Shown: positions 1 to 9,459 of the stretch, piece by piece | Numbering within the stretch: the stretch's first letter is position 1 | Layout of the letters: the number at the start of each line of letters is the position of its first letter | DNA from: Rhizobium sp. L51/94 | GTDB taxonomy: Bacteria > Pseudomonadota > Alphaproteobacteria > Rhizobiales > Rhizobiaceae | Assembly (NCBI RefSeq): GCF_019355555.1 | Contig: NZ_CP072142.1 | Span: forward strand, 1,178,001-1,242,000 | Length of the DNA: 64,000 nucleotides | Direction: 5' to 3' | The notes under the pieces: generated by a model | What the model was told of the DNA's origin: nothing | What the model saw: the letters and a program-made list of their open reading frames with translations, nothing else | The model's database searches: none | Translations under genes and position numbers: made by a program

Positions 1-2254
1 GCTGGCTCGATAGCCGGCCAGATCCGGCAACCGCCTGCGAAGCTGCGCAAAGGCGGATGCAACGGACCTCGTGCGGCTCAAGAAGGACAGCCAGGCGCCG
101 GACGCCAGCGAACGTCTCCGCAGCGCCTTGTTCCGGATCCCATGTTTGGTAGGCGAAGCCCTCACCAAGCGCGATCTCAAAACGCATCTCTTGCGTGCCA
201 TCGTTGAAGACAACCATCCGCCACCAGCCTTCCCGATCGTAGCCGACCCAGTGCCTTGGTTTGCCACCCTGTATCTGTGGGCCTGATGAAGCGATGGTCG
301 AGAGCAGCGCGGACATTGCCTCCGCATCCGGCATTGCCTCCAGATGCCTGCTTGCCTCGATGGGACCCACCGCCTGCTGCCCGGCGCAGACCCCTGACAG
401 CCTTTCGCCGGACGACCACACTTGGCCGCCGGCATTCCGGAATGCATCGAGCCTCTCGATCGTCGCTGCCGATTGCACCACGGTGGTGGACGGCAAGACA
501 ACCGCGTCGAAAGCAAGACCGGATGCGAGCAGGCACCCGTGTTCAAATGTTGCATCGGCGACGTCACGCTCGCTTACGAACATGAAGTCGCAGCCTTGGG
601 CCAGCAAATGCTCGCACCAGGCTCCAATATGGGCGGCATGGCTGTGCCGGGGCCCTTCGGCAAAGGCTGTAAACAGGGGATAGAGGATCGCGACCGGTGT
701 CCGCGGCGTGGCCGGCTCGATGAAAGCGGAGACGCGCGCGATCTCCAGTGCAAAGAGATCGTGATAGCTCCACCACGGCTCGAAGTTGATGCCGGGGGCG
801 AAGTCGAAACGCGGATTGGTGAAGGGCGTCGGGTCATTGTCGCGACCGTCCGTCAGGTAGACGCCGTGCCAGAGGAACTGCCGGGCGCCGAGGCAGGCGA
901 GGCGGATGGCCCCAGCGCGTGCAGCCTCAAGCGTCACCTCCCACTGGCCAGCAGCTCTGACCTCAGTGCGTCCGGCACTGAAATAGGTCTCGACGACGCA
1001 GCGGCTGCGCCCGTTCGAGCGGGCGACGGAATCGCCCAGCTTGGCGGAAAGCTGCGGTTCGAGGTTGTTTGCATCCACCGCCGTCTGATGGCGGAAGGCA
1101 TCGATGCCGAAGAAGTCGACGGCAGGCGCGACGCGCGGATCGATGCTCGTGAAGCCGCCATTGGGCGCCCAGGAACCGACATGGGCCAGCACTTCATGCC
1201 CGGTCAGGACGATACGCGTTTCCTCCGCCCATTTCCGGAGCGTGCCGAAGAAGGCTTCATTCATCAGGGCGGAATAGGCGGCGTGAAACCGTGCACGTAG
1301 CGGCAGCGTCCGGGGTCCGACGTCACGGACGACCGCAAGCAGGGCATGCGCGAAGGGTGCCATAGCATTTGCTTCAACATGGTCCCGAAGGCCAGGCGCA
1401 TACAGCAGGCTGTTGCCGAGATTGCCGACCATCTCGTCCCAGCGGTAGAAACCGGGGGCGGGCTGATCGTAGAATACGGATTGCACCGTGCGCGGCACGT
1501 GTTCGCCCAGTGCCGCGACGAGGGGCTCGAGGCCGACATCGATGAAGCGCTCGGCAGCCTCGGGCAGCAGGTAGTTGATGATCCTGGAGGTCGCGGAGCG
1601 TGCGCTGACGAAAACCGTCAGCATGGAGCCTGATGCGATCTCGCCATCATATGCATAATGGCAGGCTATGGGATTGGAGTCGGTGATGCGGACGCGCGAA
1701 GTCACATCGACTATCTCGTCCAGGCTGTCGATCGTAGCGGAAGGATGCAGCAGCGCCGCCTCGATCGTCCATTTGCGCCACTCGATGCGCCCACCTTCGT
1801 ATTGCCAGGCAATGATATCGGCACCCATCGTCTGCGTGAAGGATGGACGGATGGCGCTGATCCCCCCTTCGCTATGCAGGGCTGACGACCAGAACAGGTG
1901 GCGTTCCCGCAGATCGTCCCGTCCTTCCACCGTGCGGCCACCGGCGTGACCGCTGATCCAGTTATACTCGTCGTACATGCCGAGTTTCAGCTCGAGTTCA
2001 GACGCGACATCGGCTGCATCCCGGTAGGCGACCAGATAATCGGATGACAGATAGGCTTCAAGCGGCAGGGCAAGCCGTGCCTGGATCAGGATGGTGCCGA
2101 TACCCTTTGCCTGGAAATCGACAAGTTGCGTCCGGCAGGTCGCCTTGTCCGGAATACTGTGCCAGAACCAGTAGGCGGATGGGCGAAACGCATTTGTCGG
2201 ACTCTGGAAGATCGTCCGACTATCGATATTCGCAATGGATGCTGTTTCCGGCAA
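1..2254 (-). CDS. GH106-like glycoside hydrolase, C-terminus cut by window edge
   Basis: The reverse strand is open without a stop from about 2281 to position 2, so the gene leaves the window on the left. The N-terminal part carries a YWFWHSIPDK segment, then GIGTILIQAR and a YDEYNW..GHAGG stretch, which resembles the TIM-barrel start of GH106 (alpha-L-rhamnosidase-like) enzymes. A later part (about 1-700) reads like the amidotransferase-like and beta domains of these large proteins. I chose TTG at 2254 because a GAGGAAGAGG purine run lies just upstream and no ATG precedes the conserved region. The gap to the nicB stop is only 10 bp, so cotranscription with nicAB is likely. Family assignment is by motif resemblance; substrate unknown. 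Confidence 0.6.
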   Translation of the reverse strand, partial: MPETASIANIDSRTIFQSPTNAFRPSAYWFWHSIPDKATCRTQLVDFQAKGIGTILIQARLALPLEAYLSSDYLVAYRDAADVASELELKLGMYDEYNWISGHAGGRTVEGRDDLRERHLFWSSALHSEGGISAIRPSFTQTMGADIIAWQYEGGRIEWRKWTIEAALLHPSATIDSLDEIVDVTSRVRITDSNPIACHYAYDGEIASGSMLTVFVSARSATSRIINYLLPEAAERFIDVGLEPLVAALGEHVPRTVQSVFYDQPAPGFYRWDEMVGNLGNSLLYAPGLRDHVEANAMAPFAHALLAVVRDVGPRTLPLRARFHAAYSALMNEAFFGTLRKWAEETRIVLTGHEVLAHVGSWAPNGGFTSIDPRVAPAVDFFGIDAFRHQTAVDANNLEPQLSAKLGDSVARSNGRSRCVVETYFSAGRTEVRAAGQWEVTLEAARAGAIRLACLGARQFLWHGVYLTDGRDNDPTPFTNPRFDFAPGINFEPWWSYHDLFALEIARVSAFIEPATPRTPVAILYPLFTAFAEGPRHSHAAHIGAWCEHLLAQGCDFMFVSERDVADATFEHGCLLASGLAFDAVVLPSTTVVQSAATIERLDAFRNAGGQVWSSGERLSGVCAGQQAVGPIEASRHLEAMPDAEAMSALLSTIASSGPQIQGGKPRHWVGYDREGWWRMVVFNDGTQEMRFEIALGEGFAYQTWDPEQGAAETFAGVRRLAVLLEPHEVRCIRLCAASQAVAGSGRLSSQ

Positions 2255-2264
2255 TACCTCTTCC

Positions 2265-5200
2265 TCAGTGTGCGGCGGCAGGAACGCGTTGGATAGCGGC
2301 CGAAGCGTCGTTCCATGCCGGCTTGTCCGGTGCAAAACGTGCCCGCAGATAGTCGGTGAGATCTTTCAACTGGGTCTCGTCGAGCGTGTTGCGGAAGGAC
2401 GGCATCGACATGACTTCGGGTGCCTCGCGCCCTGTCGTCGCGGCAAGGATAGCCGGCGCTTCGACGCCGCCGAGAATTGCTTGGATGACATTGTTGGGCG
2501 TATCGGCATGCAGGTTGCTGTTAAGCGCCAGAGATGACAGGACTGTGTTGCCGGCATGGCAGGTAGCACAGGCGCCGTTGAAGATCCGCTCGCCCTTCGG
2601 CGAAACCAACGCTGCGTCGCGCGTAGCGCTGTCGCTGGCAGCAATGGCGGTCTGGCTTTGAGCCGCGGCCCTGGCGGGATCGCCGTCCCCGTTGAGGCTG
2701 GCAAGATAGTTTGCCATCGCGCGGATATCCGAATCTGGGAGCGGCTGCATAACCTCCACCACATGGGCCATCGGACCGGCGGCACTGCCATGGTCACGCG
2801 AATGGCCGCGGCGCAGGTAGTCATAGAAGGCGTCTTCCGTCCAGCCGACGGGCCCCTTGGCCATCGCATTGAGGGCAGGGGCCTCCCAACCATCGACAAA
2901 GCCGCCGGACAGGTGGGCGCTTCCCGTCTTTTCGGCACCCAGCGCATTGCGTTCACTGTGGCAGGCGGAGCAGTGGCCGAGCGTCTCCACGAGATAGGCC
3001 CCCCGGTTCCAGGTGGCATCACGCGTCTTGTCGTAAGTCATCGCCGACGATTTCAGGAAGAGCGCATTCCATCCGGCCATCATCATCCGGATGCCATAAG
3101 GGAATTTGAGCCTCGTCTCTGGCGCCTTTTTGGAGACTGCTGTTTGCGTCATCAAGTATGCATAGAGCGCCTGTAGGTCCGCATCTTCCGCACCGGCAAA
3201 CGATGTATAGGGATGGGCCGGGTAGAGGTGATGGCCATCGCGGCTGATGCCCTCGCGCATGGCACGCTCGAAGGCCGGATAGGACCAGCCCCCGATACCG
3301 TTGGTCACGTCCGGGGTGATATTGGTCGCGTAGACAGTCCCGAAGGCAGTATCGAACCGCCGCCCGCCGGCAAAGGGCGTTCCGTCACTGCCCACATGGC
3401 AGACATTGCAGGCGCCGACTGCCGCGGCCAGCCTACCTCGCTCGATGGTGGCGGCGCTGTAGACGTTCGTATCGGGTCTCTCGATGGTGGCGATGGCCGG
3501 GCGCCAGGGCGACGCCATCGTCGCCAGGCCGGCGATCGCCGCCACGGCACCAGCCGCAGACAGACCGAAGTTCCACCATCGCTTCTTGGGCGCAGACGTC
3601 GTGGTCGGCGCTGCGGACGCATCGCCCCTTAGTGCCGACAGCACCAGCTCCGGTGTCAGCGGCAGTTCGCGGAAACGGATGCCAGTCGCATCGTAGACCG
3701 CGTTGGCAATGGCCGAGGCACTGGGGACAGAGGCGGATTCGCCGACACCCAGCGGCGGCTCGTCCTGACGCGGCACCATCAGCACGTCGATATCGGGCAA
3801 TTCCGGGAAAGTGATCAGCGGATAACCACCCCACTCCTTCGAGGTAACGGCGGTGGAGGAGAATTCGACGCGCTCCTTCAGCACGCGGCTGGTCGACTGG
3901 ATGACGTTGCCATGGATCTGGTGCTTGACGCCGTCGGGATTGATCATCATCCCGGAATCCTGCGCGCACGTTACCTTCGTCACCGCGATCTCGCCGGTCT
4001 TGGTGTTGACCGCAACGTCGGCCACCCAGGCAGCCCAGGCAGCCGCCTTGCCGGGGAAGGGACCGTGGATATAGACGGCATAGGCAAAACCGCGCCCGTA
4101 GAGCAGGTCCCCTTCGCCACCGAGCGTGCCCCATTTGGTGTGAGGTACCCAATTGGCCCGTTCCGCAAGCGCATGAACCAGGTCGACCGCGCGGGTATCG
4201 TGCAGGTAGCGCAGACGGTATTCGATGGGGTCGACTCCGGCCGCGGCCGCAAGCTCGTCGATATAGCATTCATGCGCGAAGGTATTCGGCATGGCCGAGA
4301 CGCCGCGAAACCACGAGGCGCGCGCGATCGGCGGCATGTCGTGCACGGTGACCCGTAGATTGCCGTAGGCATAGGGCGGGATCGCCGTGCGGTCGCCCAT
4401 CTGGACCACATCCGATACCGGTGGCACCTTGCCTGTCAGGATCAGCGACAGGGTTGGCGCGAGATTGGACGGATAGCGCGTTTCGAAATCATAGGCGGAT
4501 GGACCGCCTTCCAGATCGAGACCGCCGCGCACGTCCATCACCTGCGCTGCCCCCTTCGGTTCCCATGCATGCTCCTGTTCGCGTGTCAGCTGGACGCGTA
4601 CGGGCGCCCGGACTGCCCGGGACAGAAGTGCTGCATCGGCGGTGACATCGTCGGCGCAGTTGCGGCCATAGCAGCCGGCCGCCTCCAGACGTTCCACCAG
4701 TATCCGATCTTCCGGCATATCCAGGAGCAGCGCCAGATCACGGCGCATCGGAAAGGGATTTTGCGTGCCGGACCAGACGGTCAGTCGGTTATCGCCATAA
4801 TCCGCCACTGCGCATGACGGACCGATCGAGCCGTGCAGCTGGTAGGGCCAGACATAGGTGCGGTTCATCGGCTCGGCACTGCCGTCCAGCGCCATATCGA
4901 CGTTGCCCCGATCGATCAGCTTGCGCGGGGTTGAGGTGTTGGCGCGTAGCGCCATCTCCGGCGCATTCAGATCCGGCCGTTCCGGCGGAGCGCGCCACAC
5001 AACAACAAGCGTCTTTGCAGCCTCCATGGCGATTTCTTCGCGCGTTGCGACGACGCCGACGAAATCACCGATGGCCACGACGCCGACGACTCCGTCGATG
5101 TGGGCGATCGAGCCTTCATCTATGGAGATCAGACTGTTGCCGACGTGCTCGCCGTGATCGAAACCGGCATAGAGCGGCCGGATGACGCGGCCATGCAGCA

Positions 5201-5813
5201 TGCCGGGCACGCGCACGTCGTGCACGTAGGTCCACTCACCGGTTGCTTTTGCCGGTATGTCCACCCGTGGCAGCGAGACGCCGACGATCCGGTAGGTCGA
5301 TGCAAGCTTCAGCACCGCTGTCGCATCGATCGACAGTCGCACATGCTCGCCGGCCACGAGCTCTGCAAAGGTGAGGCTCCAGTTCTCTCCGCCGTCGGCG
5401 CGTATGATGCCGTCATGCAGGATGAGATGTTCGACCGCCGTGTCCTTCAGGGCCGCAGCCTTCGCCATCAGATGGTGTCGCGCGGTCGCGGCGGCCTGCC
5501 TCAGGGGCACCGCCGTGATCTGGATCGTCTCGCTCGCAATCGTGGCACCTTGGTTAGGCGCCGCAGAAGTCGCTCCCAGCACCATATCCACATGCTCGAA
5601 GGGTACGTCTAGTTCCTCCGCGACGATCTGCGCCAGCGATGTGCGGATACCCGTTCCGAGATCGACATGGCCGTTGAAAGCTTTGACGCGACCGTCCCGG
5701 TCGATGGCGATGTAGAGCTCGGCCTCGTCGCCCTGGAGTTTGTCCGAAACGACAAGAAGAATGTCGGAGTTCAAGAAATAGGAGGATTTCGGCGCTTCGC
5801 GTTGGGTGTTCAT
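2265..5813 (-). CDS. nicB: Nicotinate hydroxylase large subunit, molybdopterin domain fused to cytochrome c
   Basis: Hydroxylates nicotinate to 6-hydroxynicotinate together with NicA and passes electrons to its own cytochrome c part. Residues 1 to about 740 are a xanthine-dehydrogenase-family molybdopterin domain, with the likely catalytic Glu in PLGVGESASVPS near residue 690. One hydrophobic segment follows the ALRG end of that domain, then three haem c sites: CNVCH near residue 802, CSACH near 948 and CATCH near 1082. The length of 1182 aa matches the fused NicB type known from Pseudomonas putida. Its ATG overlaps the nicA stop as ATGA, so the two are translationally coupled. The membrane segment suggests anchoring with the haems outside the cytoplasm; that is inference. 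Confidence 0.9.
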   Translation of the reverse strand: MNTQREAPKSSYFLNSDILLVVSDKLQGDEAELYIAIDRDGRVKAFNGHVDLGTGIRTSLAQIVAEELDVPFEHVDMVLGATSAAPNQGATIASETIQITAVPLRQAAATARHHLMAKAAALKDTAVEHLILHDGIIRADGGENWSLTFAELVAGEHVRLSIDATAVLKLASTYRIVGVSLPRVDIPAKATGEWTYVHDVRVPGMLHGRVIRPLYAGFDHGEHVGNSLISIDEGSIAHIDGVVGVVAIGDFVGVVATREEIAMEAAKTLVVVWRAPPERPDLNAPEMALRANTSTPRKLIDRGNVDMALDGSAEPMNRTYVWPYQLHGSIGPSCAVADYGDNRLTVWSGTQNPFPMRRDLALLLDMPEDRILVERLEAAGCYGRNCADDVTADAALLSRAVRAPVRVQLTREQEHAWEPKGAAQVMDVRGGLDLEGGPSAYDFETRYPSNLAPTLSLILTGKVPPVSDVVQMGDRTAIPPYAYGNLRVTVHDMPPIARASWFRGVSAMPNTFAHECYIDELAAAAGVDPIEYRLRYLHDTRAVDLVHALAERANWVPHTKWGTLGGEGDLLYGRGFAYAVYIHGPFPGKAAAWAAWVADVAVNTKTGEIAVTKVTCAQDSGMMINPDGVKHQIHGNVIQSTSRVLKERVEFSSTAVTSKEWGGYPLITFPELPDIDVLMVPRQDEPPLGVGESASVPSASAIANAVYDATGIRFRELPLTPELVLSALRGDASAAPTTTSAPKKRWWNFGLSAAGAVAAIAGLATMASPWRPAIATIERPDTNVYSAATIERGRLAAAVGACNVCHVGSDGTPFAGGRRFDTAFGTVYATNITPDVTNGIGGWSYPAFERAMREGISRDGHHLYPAHPYTSFAGAEDADLQALYAYLMTQTAVSKKAPETRLKFPYGIRMMMAGWNALFLKSSAMTYDKTRDATWNRGAYLVETLGHCSACHSERNALGAEKTGSAHLSGGFVDGWEAPALNAMAKGPVGWTEDAFYDYLRRGHSRDHGSAAGPMAHVVEVMQPLPDSDIRAMANYLASLNGDGDPARAAAQSQTAIAASDSATRDAALVSPKGERIFNGACATCHAGNTVLSSLALNSNLHADTPNNVIQAILGGVEAPAILAATTGREAPEVMSMPSFRNTLDETQLKDLTDYLRARFAPDKPAWNDASAAIQRVPAAAH

Positions 5814-6415
5814 GGCGAAACCTCGTTTCGTGCCTCTGCCGATGCGCCGACTGCGCGATCAGCTTTGGCGTAGGCGACGGCGCGGCGTGCCGCAGCGAGT
5901 ATTTCCATATGGGTGCCACAGCGGCAGAGATGATGCCGAAGAGCTTCACGAATATCGGTTTCGTCAGGCTCGGGGTTGGCTTCCAGCAGCCCGACGATGG
6001 CAATGATCATGCCGTTCAGGCAGTATCCGCACTGTGCGGCGGCCTCCTCGATGAAGGCGCGCTGTACGACATGCAGACAGCCAGACTTTGCCAGGCCCTC
6101 CAGCGTCGTCACCTGCCTGTTGCCCAACGCCTTCAGCGGCACGGTGCATGAGCGAACGGGCCTGCCATCCACCAGCACCGCGCAGGCGCCGCACTCACCG
6201 AGCCCGCAACCATATTTGGGGCCGTTGAGGCAGAGATCGTTTCGGAGAATATAGAGAAGTGGCGTTGCGCCACCCGCTTCGACGGCGATGACGGCGCCGT
6301 TGACGTTCAGGCTGAATGAGCCGACCTCCTTCAAGAGCCGGACTCCAAAGCACGGGCGCAGGCCGAAACCGGTCCGCCGGCACTCATGCACACCATTATG
6401 CTGCAGACCTCGCAT
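5810..6415 (-). CDS. nicA: Nicotinate hydroxylase small [2Fe-2S] subunit
   Basis: Small electron-transfer subunit of nicotinate hydroxylase. It has a plant-ferredoxin-like cluster site (YGCGLGECGAC) and a second C-terminal site (CGYC and CRCG), as in the xanthine oxidase small-subunit family. RNDLCLNGPKYG matches the NicA type closely. The start is unclear. The ATG at 6415 is the only in-frame ATG, but the conserved protein begins about 30 residues later, and an AAGGAGGT sequence (6324-6331) sits inside the reading frame. Alternative starts are TTG at 6427 or 6334. It is transcribed away from nicC, and candidate NicR operators lie upstream at 6482-6503 and 6612-6631. Confidence 0.87.
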   Translation of the reverse strand: MRGLQHNGVHECRRTGFGLRPCFGVRLLKEVGSFSLNVNGAVIAVEAGGATPLLYILRNDLCLNGPKYGCGLGECGACAVLVDGRPVRSCTVPLKALGNRQVTTLEGLAKSGCLHVVQRAFIEEAAAQCGYCLNGMIIAIVGLLEANPEPDETDIREALRHHLCRCGTHMEILAAARRAVAYAKADRAVGASAEARNEVSP

Positions 6416-6481
6416 CGAGGCCCGCAAAACATAATGACATGATCGAAAATCACGTCACGCATTTGCTGTTCCTTGCTCATT

Positions 6482-6503
6482 TATAAAGCGTATGCACTTT
6501 ATA
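6482..6503. promoter_or_regulatory. Candidate NicR operator 1 (palindrome)
   Basis: Near-perfect inverted repeat with arms TATAAAG and CTTTATA around a CGTATGCA centre. It shares the core GCGTATGC with the second palindrome at 6612-6631. It lies about 65 bp upstream of the nicA ATG at 6415, in the divergent nicA/nicC gap. Assignment to the MarR-type NicR regulator encoded at the end of the nicC operon is inference. Confidence 0.6.
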
Positions 6504-6611
6504 TGACCGTTTCTCCGTGCTTGTGCACGTGCCGGCAAGCATGACGATAGCCATATTTTTGGGAAAAGCTAGCCGGATTTTTTGCAAAAATGCAAAAGCC
6601 AGACTTGCTAT

Positions 6612-6631
6612 TTATAGCGTATGCGCTAAAA
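6612..6631. promoter_or_regulatory. Candidate NicR operator 2 (palindrome)
   Basis: Inverted repeat TAGCG-TATG-CGCTA (6615-6628) extended by TTTA on the left and AAA on the right. It shares the core GCGTATGC with the palindrome at 6482. It sits about 60 bp upstream of the nicC start, where binding would cover the nicC promoter. Two copies, one near each transcription unit, fit control of both operons by one repressor. Confidence 0.6.
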
Positions 6632-6691
6632 ATTTCGTCACGTCTCGAATTGCAAGATTATGCGTCAACATGACAGCTAGAAGGGTCGGCC

Positions 6692-7828
6692 ATGTCCAAC
6701 GGTAAGGAAAAGATCGCGATTATCGGGGCCGGTCTCGGCGGCGCCGTGGCGGGAGCGTTGCTCCAGCAGGCGGGCTTCGACGTTAATATCTACGAGCAGG
6801 CCCCAAGCTTCTCGCGCCTCGGCGCCGGCATCCACATGGGGCCGAATGTCATCAAGATTTTCGAACGCCTCGGCGTTGCGGAAAAGGTCGTCAGTATCAG
6901 CAGCACGCCCAGCCACTGGTTCAGCCGCAACGGCATCAGCGGCGATTATCGCTCCCGCATTCCGCTTGAGGGATATGGCGCGACCTATTGCACCGTCCAC
7001 CGCGGCGATCTCCAGGCAATCCAGTGCGATGTGCTGCGACCGGGAACCCTGCATTTCGGCAAGAAGCTGACACACATCGACGACAACGGCACGGACGTCC
7101 TGATCGAGTTCGAAGACGGCACATCGGTCAGGGCCGACATCGTCATCGGCGCTGACGGCATCAACTCTCGTGTTCGTGAAACGCTGCTGGGCGCGGAGAA
7201 GCCGAACTACAGCGGCTGGGTCGGGCACCGCGCGCTGATTTCTTCCGACAAGCTCAAGAAATACGACCTCACCTTCGAAGACTGCGTCAAGTGGTGGGGA
7301 CCAGATCGCCACATGATGGTCTATTACACGACGGCCCGGCGCGATGAATATTACTATGTCACCGGTGTGCCGCATGCCGCCTGGGAATTCGAATCCGCAT
7401 TCGTACCAAGCAGCCGCGAGGAGATGTTCTCCGAGTTCGAGGGTTACCACCCGATCATCCAGGCGCTGATCGAAAGCACGGATGAGGTGACTAAGTGGCC
7501 GCTCTTCAACCGCAATCCGCTGCCGTTGTGGAGCACCGGCCGCCTGGTGCTTCTTGGCGATGCCTGCCATCCGATGAAGCCGCACATGGCCCAGGGCGCG
7601 GCAATGGCGATCGAGGATGCCGCCATGCTAACGCGCTGTCTGCTGGAGACCGGCATCAACAACTTCGGCACCGCCTTCGCGCTCTACGAAGCCAACCGCC
7701 GCGACCGCGCGACGCGCGTGCAGACCGTGTCCAATGCCAATACTTTCCTGCTCAACCAGGAAGATCCGTCATGGGTTTACGGCTATGACCTTTACGCAGA
7801 ACCGTTGAAAAGCGAGAAAGCAGCATGA
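6692..7828 (+). CDS. nicC: 6-hydroxynicotinate 3-monooxygenase (FAD)
   Basis: Flavoprotein that decarboxylates and hydroxylates 6-hydroxynicotinate to 2,5-dihydroxypyridine with NADH and oxygen. The N-terminal Rossmann motif IIGAGLGGAVAG, the mid-protein DIVIGADGINS (DG motif) and the C-terminal GDACHPMKPHMAQG (GD motif) place it in the class A flavin monooxygenases. At 378 aa it matches NicC. The ATG is preceded by AAGGG. The next gene overlaps its stop as ATGA. First gene of the rightward nic operon. Confidence 0.88.
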   Translation: MSNGKEKIAIIGAGLGGAVAGALLQQAGFDVNIYEQAPSFSRLGAGIHMGPNVIKIFERLGVAEKVVSISSTPSHWFSRNGISGDYRSRIPLEGYGATYCTVHRGDLQAIQCDVLRPGTLHFGKKLTHIDDNGTDVLIEFEDGTSVRADIVIGADGINSRVRETLLGAEKPNYSGWVGHRALISSDKLKKYDLTFEDCVKWWGPDRHMMVYYTTARRDEYYYVTGVPHAAWEFESAFVPSSREEMFSEFEGYHPIIQALIESTDEVTKWPLFNRNPLPLWSTGRLVLLGDACHPMKPHMAQGAAMAIEDAAMLTRCLLETGINNFGTAFALYEANRRDRATRVQTVSNANTFLLNQEDPSWVYGYDLYAEPLKSEKAA

Positions 7829-8625
7829 GCAACGGCCCCCTCTACGGCGCGAACGTCTATGCCAACGGCATCCGCCAGCATTATCTCCGCTACGGCGGCA
7901 AGGGCCCCGTCGTCATCCTGATCCCGGGCATCACTAGCCCGGCCATCACCTGGGGTTTCGTCGCCGAGCGCCTCGCCGAAACGAACGATGTCTATGTCAT
8001 CGACGTTCGCGGCCGCGGTCTCTCCTCCACCGGCCCGGACCTGGAATACGGCCTGGACGCGATGGCTGAGGACGTCGTCGGGCTTTCGCAAGCCCTCGGC
8101 CTCGATAGGCCGTCGGTTGTCGGCCACTCCATGGGCGCCCGTATCGCCATGCGCGCCGCCGCGTCGGTGCCGGGGGCCTTCTCCCGCCTGGTGCTTGTCG
8201 ATCCCCCGGTTTCCGGTCCCGGCCGCCGGCCGTATCCGAGCAAGCTTGCCTGGTATGTCGATTCCATCACGCTTGCCGAAAAGGGCATCGATGCAGACGG
8301 CATGAAGGCATTCTGCCCAACATGGACGCTCGAGCAGCGGCAGCTGCGCGCCGAATGGCTGCACACCTGCTATCTGCCTGCCATCGTCACCGCATTCGAA
8401 GACTTCCACAAGGACGAGATATTCGGCGACTTCGGCAAGCTCAAGCAGCACACCATGCTGATGGTGGCGGGACGCGGCGGCGTGATCGAAACCGTGGACG
8501 AGCAGGAGATATCCGGCCTGAACGGCGCCATCGAGATCACCCGGGTGCCTGATGCAGGTCACATGATCCCGTGGGATGATTTCGACGGCTTCTTCGTCGC
8601 CCTTGGCGACTTTCTCTCCCGTTAA
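7825..8625 (+). CDS. nicD: N-formylmaleamate deformylase (alpha/beta hydrolase)
   Basis: Removes formate from N-formylmaleamate, the ring-opening product, giving maleamate. It is an alpha/beta hydrolase with the nucleophile elbow GHSMGA (Ser near residue 102), an oxyanion-loop sequence LIPGITSPAITWG near the N-terminus and a C-terminal DAGHMIPWDD that supplies the catalytic His. At 266 aa it equals the NicD size. The ATG overlaps the nicC stop codon, so the two are translationally coupled. Confidence 0.85.
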   Translation: MSNGPLYGANVYANGIRQHYLRYGGKGPVVILIPGITSPAITWGFVAERLAETNDVYVIDVRGRGLSSTGPDLEYGLDAMAEDVVGLSQALGLDRPSVVGHSMGARIAMRAAASVPGAFSRLVLVDPPVSGPGRRPYPSKLAWYVDSITLAEKGIDADGMKAFCPTWTLEQRQLRAEWLHTCYLPAIVTAFEDFHKDEIFGDFGKLKQHTMLMVAGRGGVIETVDEQEISGLNGAIEITRVPDAGHMIPWDDFDGFFVALGDFLSR

Positions 8626-8696
8626 ATGCGATGGTGGAGCCACCAGCTTCACCACTTGCCCGTCTTTCGCCTTCCATGCCGCAGAGGACTTCATCC

Positions 8697-9449
8697 GTGC
8701 AGAAATATTACCGTATCGGCCAGATCGTACCGAGTTCCAATACCACGATGGAAACAGAAATTCCGGCCATGCTGACCGCGCGCCAATCGATCCGGCCCGA
8801 GCGGTTCACATTCCACTCCAGCCGCATGCGGATGAAGAAAGTCGTCAAGGAAGAACTGGCGGCCATGGATGCGGAATCCGATCGCTGCGCCGTCGAACTA
8901 TCGGATGCTCGCGTCGATGTGCTCGGCTATGCCTGCCTCGTTGCCATCATGGCGATGGGCCTCGGCTATCACCGCCAGTCGGAAAGGCGCCTGACCGGCC
9001 GCACGCAGGAGAACGGCACCGACATTCCCGTCGTTACTAGTGCCGGCGCCCTGATCGAGGGCCTGAAGGTGATGAAGGCGAAAAAGATCGCCGTCGTCGC
9101 GCCCTACATGAAGCCGCTCACCGAGCTCGTGGTGGACTACATCCGGGAAGAAGGCTTCGAAGTCATGGACTGGCGTGCGCTGGAGATCCCCGACAATCTC
9201 GATGTCGCGCGTCACGACCCGGAAAATCTTCCAGCCATCGTCCAGACGCTCGATCTCACGGATGTCGACGTCATCGTTCTGTCCGCCTGCGTCCAGATGC
9301 CATCGCTGCCCGTGATTGCCAAAGTGGAAGCCATGACCGGCAAGCCGGTGCTGACAGCCGCCGTTTCCACGACCTATTGCATGCTGAAATCACTGGGTCT
9401 GGAAGCTGTCGTGCCGGGTGGCGGCGCGCTACTGTCCGGCGCCTACTAG
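8697..9449 (+). CDS. nicE: Maleate cis-trans isomerase
   Basis: Converts maleate to fumarate, the last pathway step before the TCA cycle. It belongs to the Asp/Glu racemase-like superfamily, with two catalytic cysteines expected at GYACLVAI (about residue 80) and SACVQMPS (about 198), both present. I chose GTG at 8697, preceded by AGAGGA, because it gives 250 aa, the usual NicE length, and begins at the conserved YYRIGQIVPSSNTTME region. A longer frame upstream to 8631 lacks family similarity. The stop codon TAG is part of the ribosome-binding site of nicF. Confidence 0.87.
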   Translation: MQKYYRIGQIVPSSNTTMETEIPAMLTARQSIRPERFTFHSSRMRMKKVVKEELAAMDAESDRCAVELSDARVDVLGYACLVAIMAMGLGYHRQSERRLTGRTQENGTDIPVVTSAGALIEGLKVMKAKKIAVVAPYMKPLTELVVDYIREEGFEVMDWRALEIPDNLDVARHDPENLPAIVQTLDLTDVDVIVLSACVQMPSLPVIAKVEAMTGKPVLTAAVSTTYCMLKSLGLEAVVPGGGALLSGAY

Positions 9450-9459
9450 GAGGACGACG

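Noticed and set aside
422..1300. 292-codon forward ORF
   Set aside because: It is the antisense shadow of the glycosidase gene. The reverse strand carries the coherent GH106-like protein, while this frame has Arg/Gly/Ala-rich nonsense composition.
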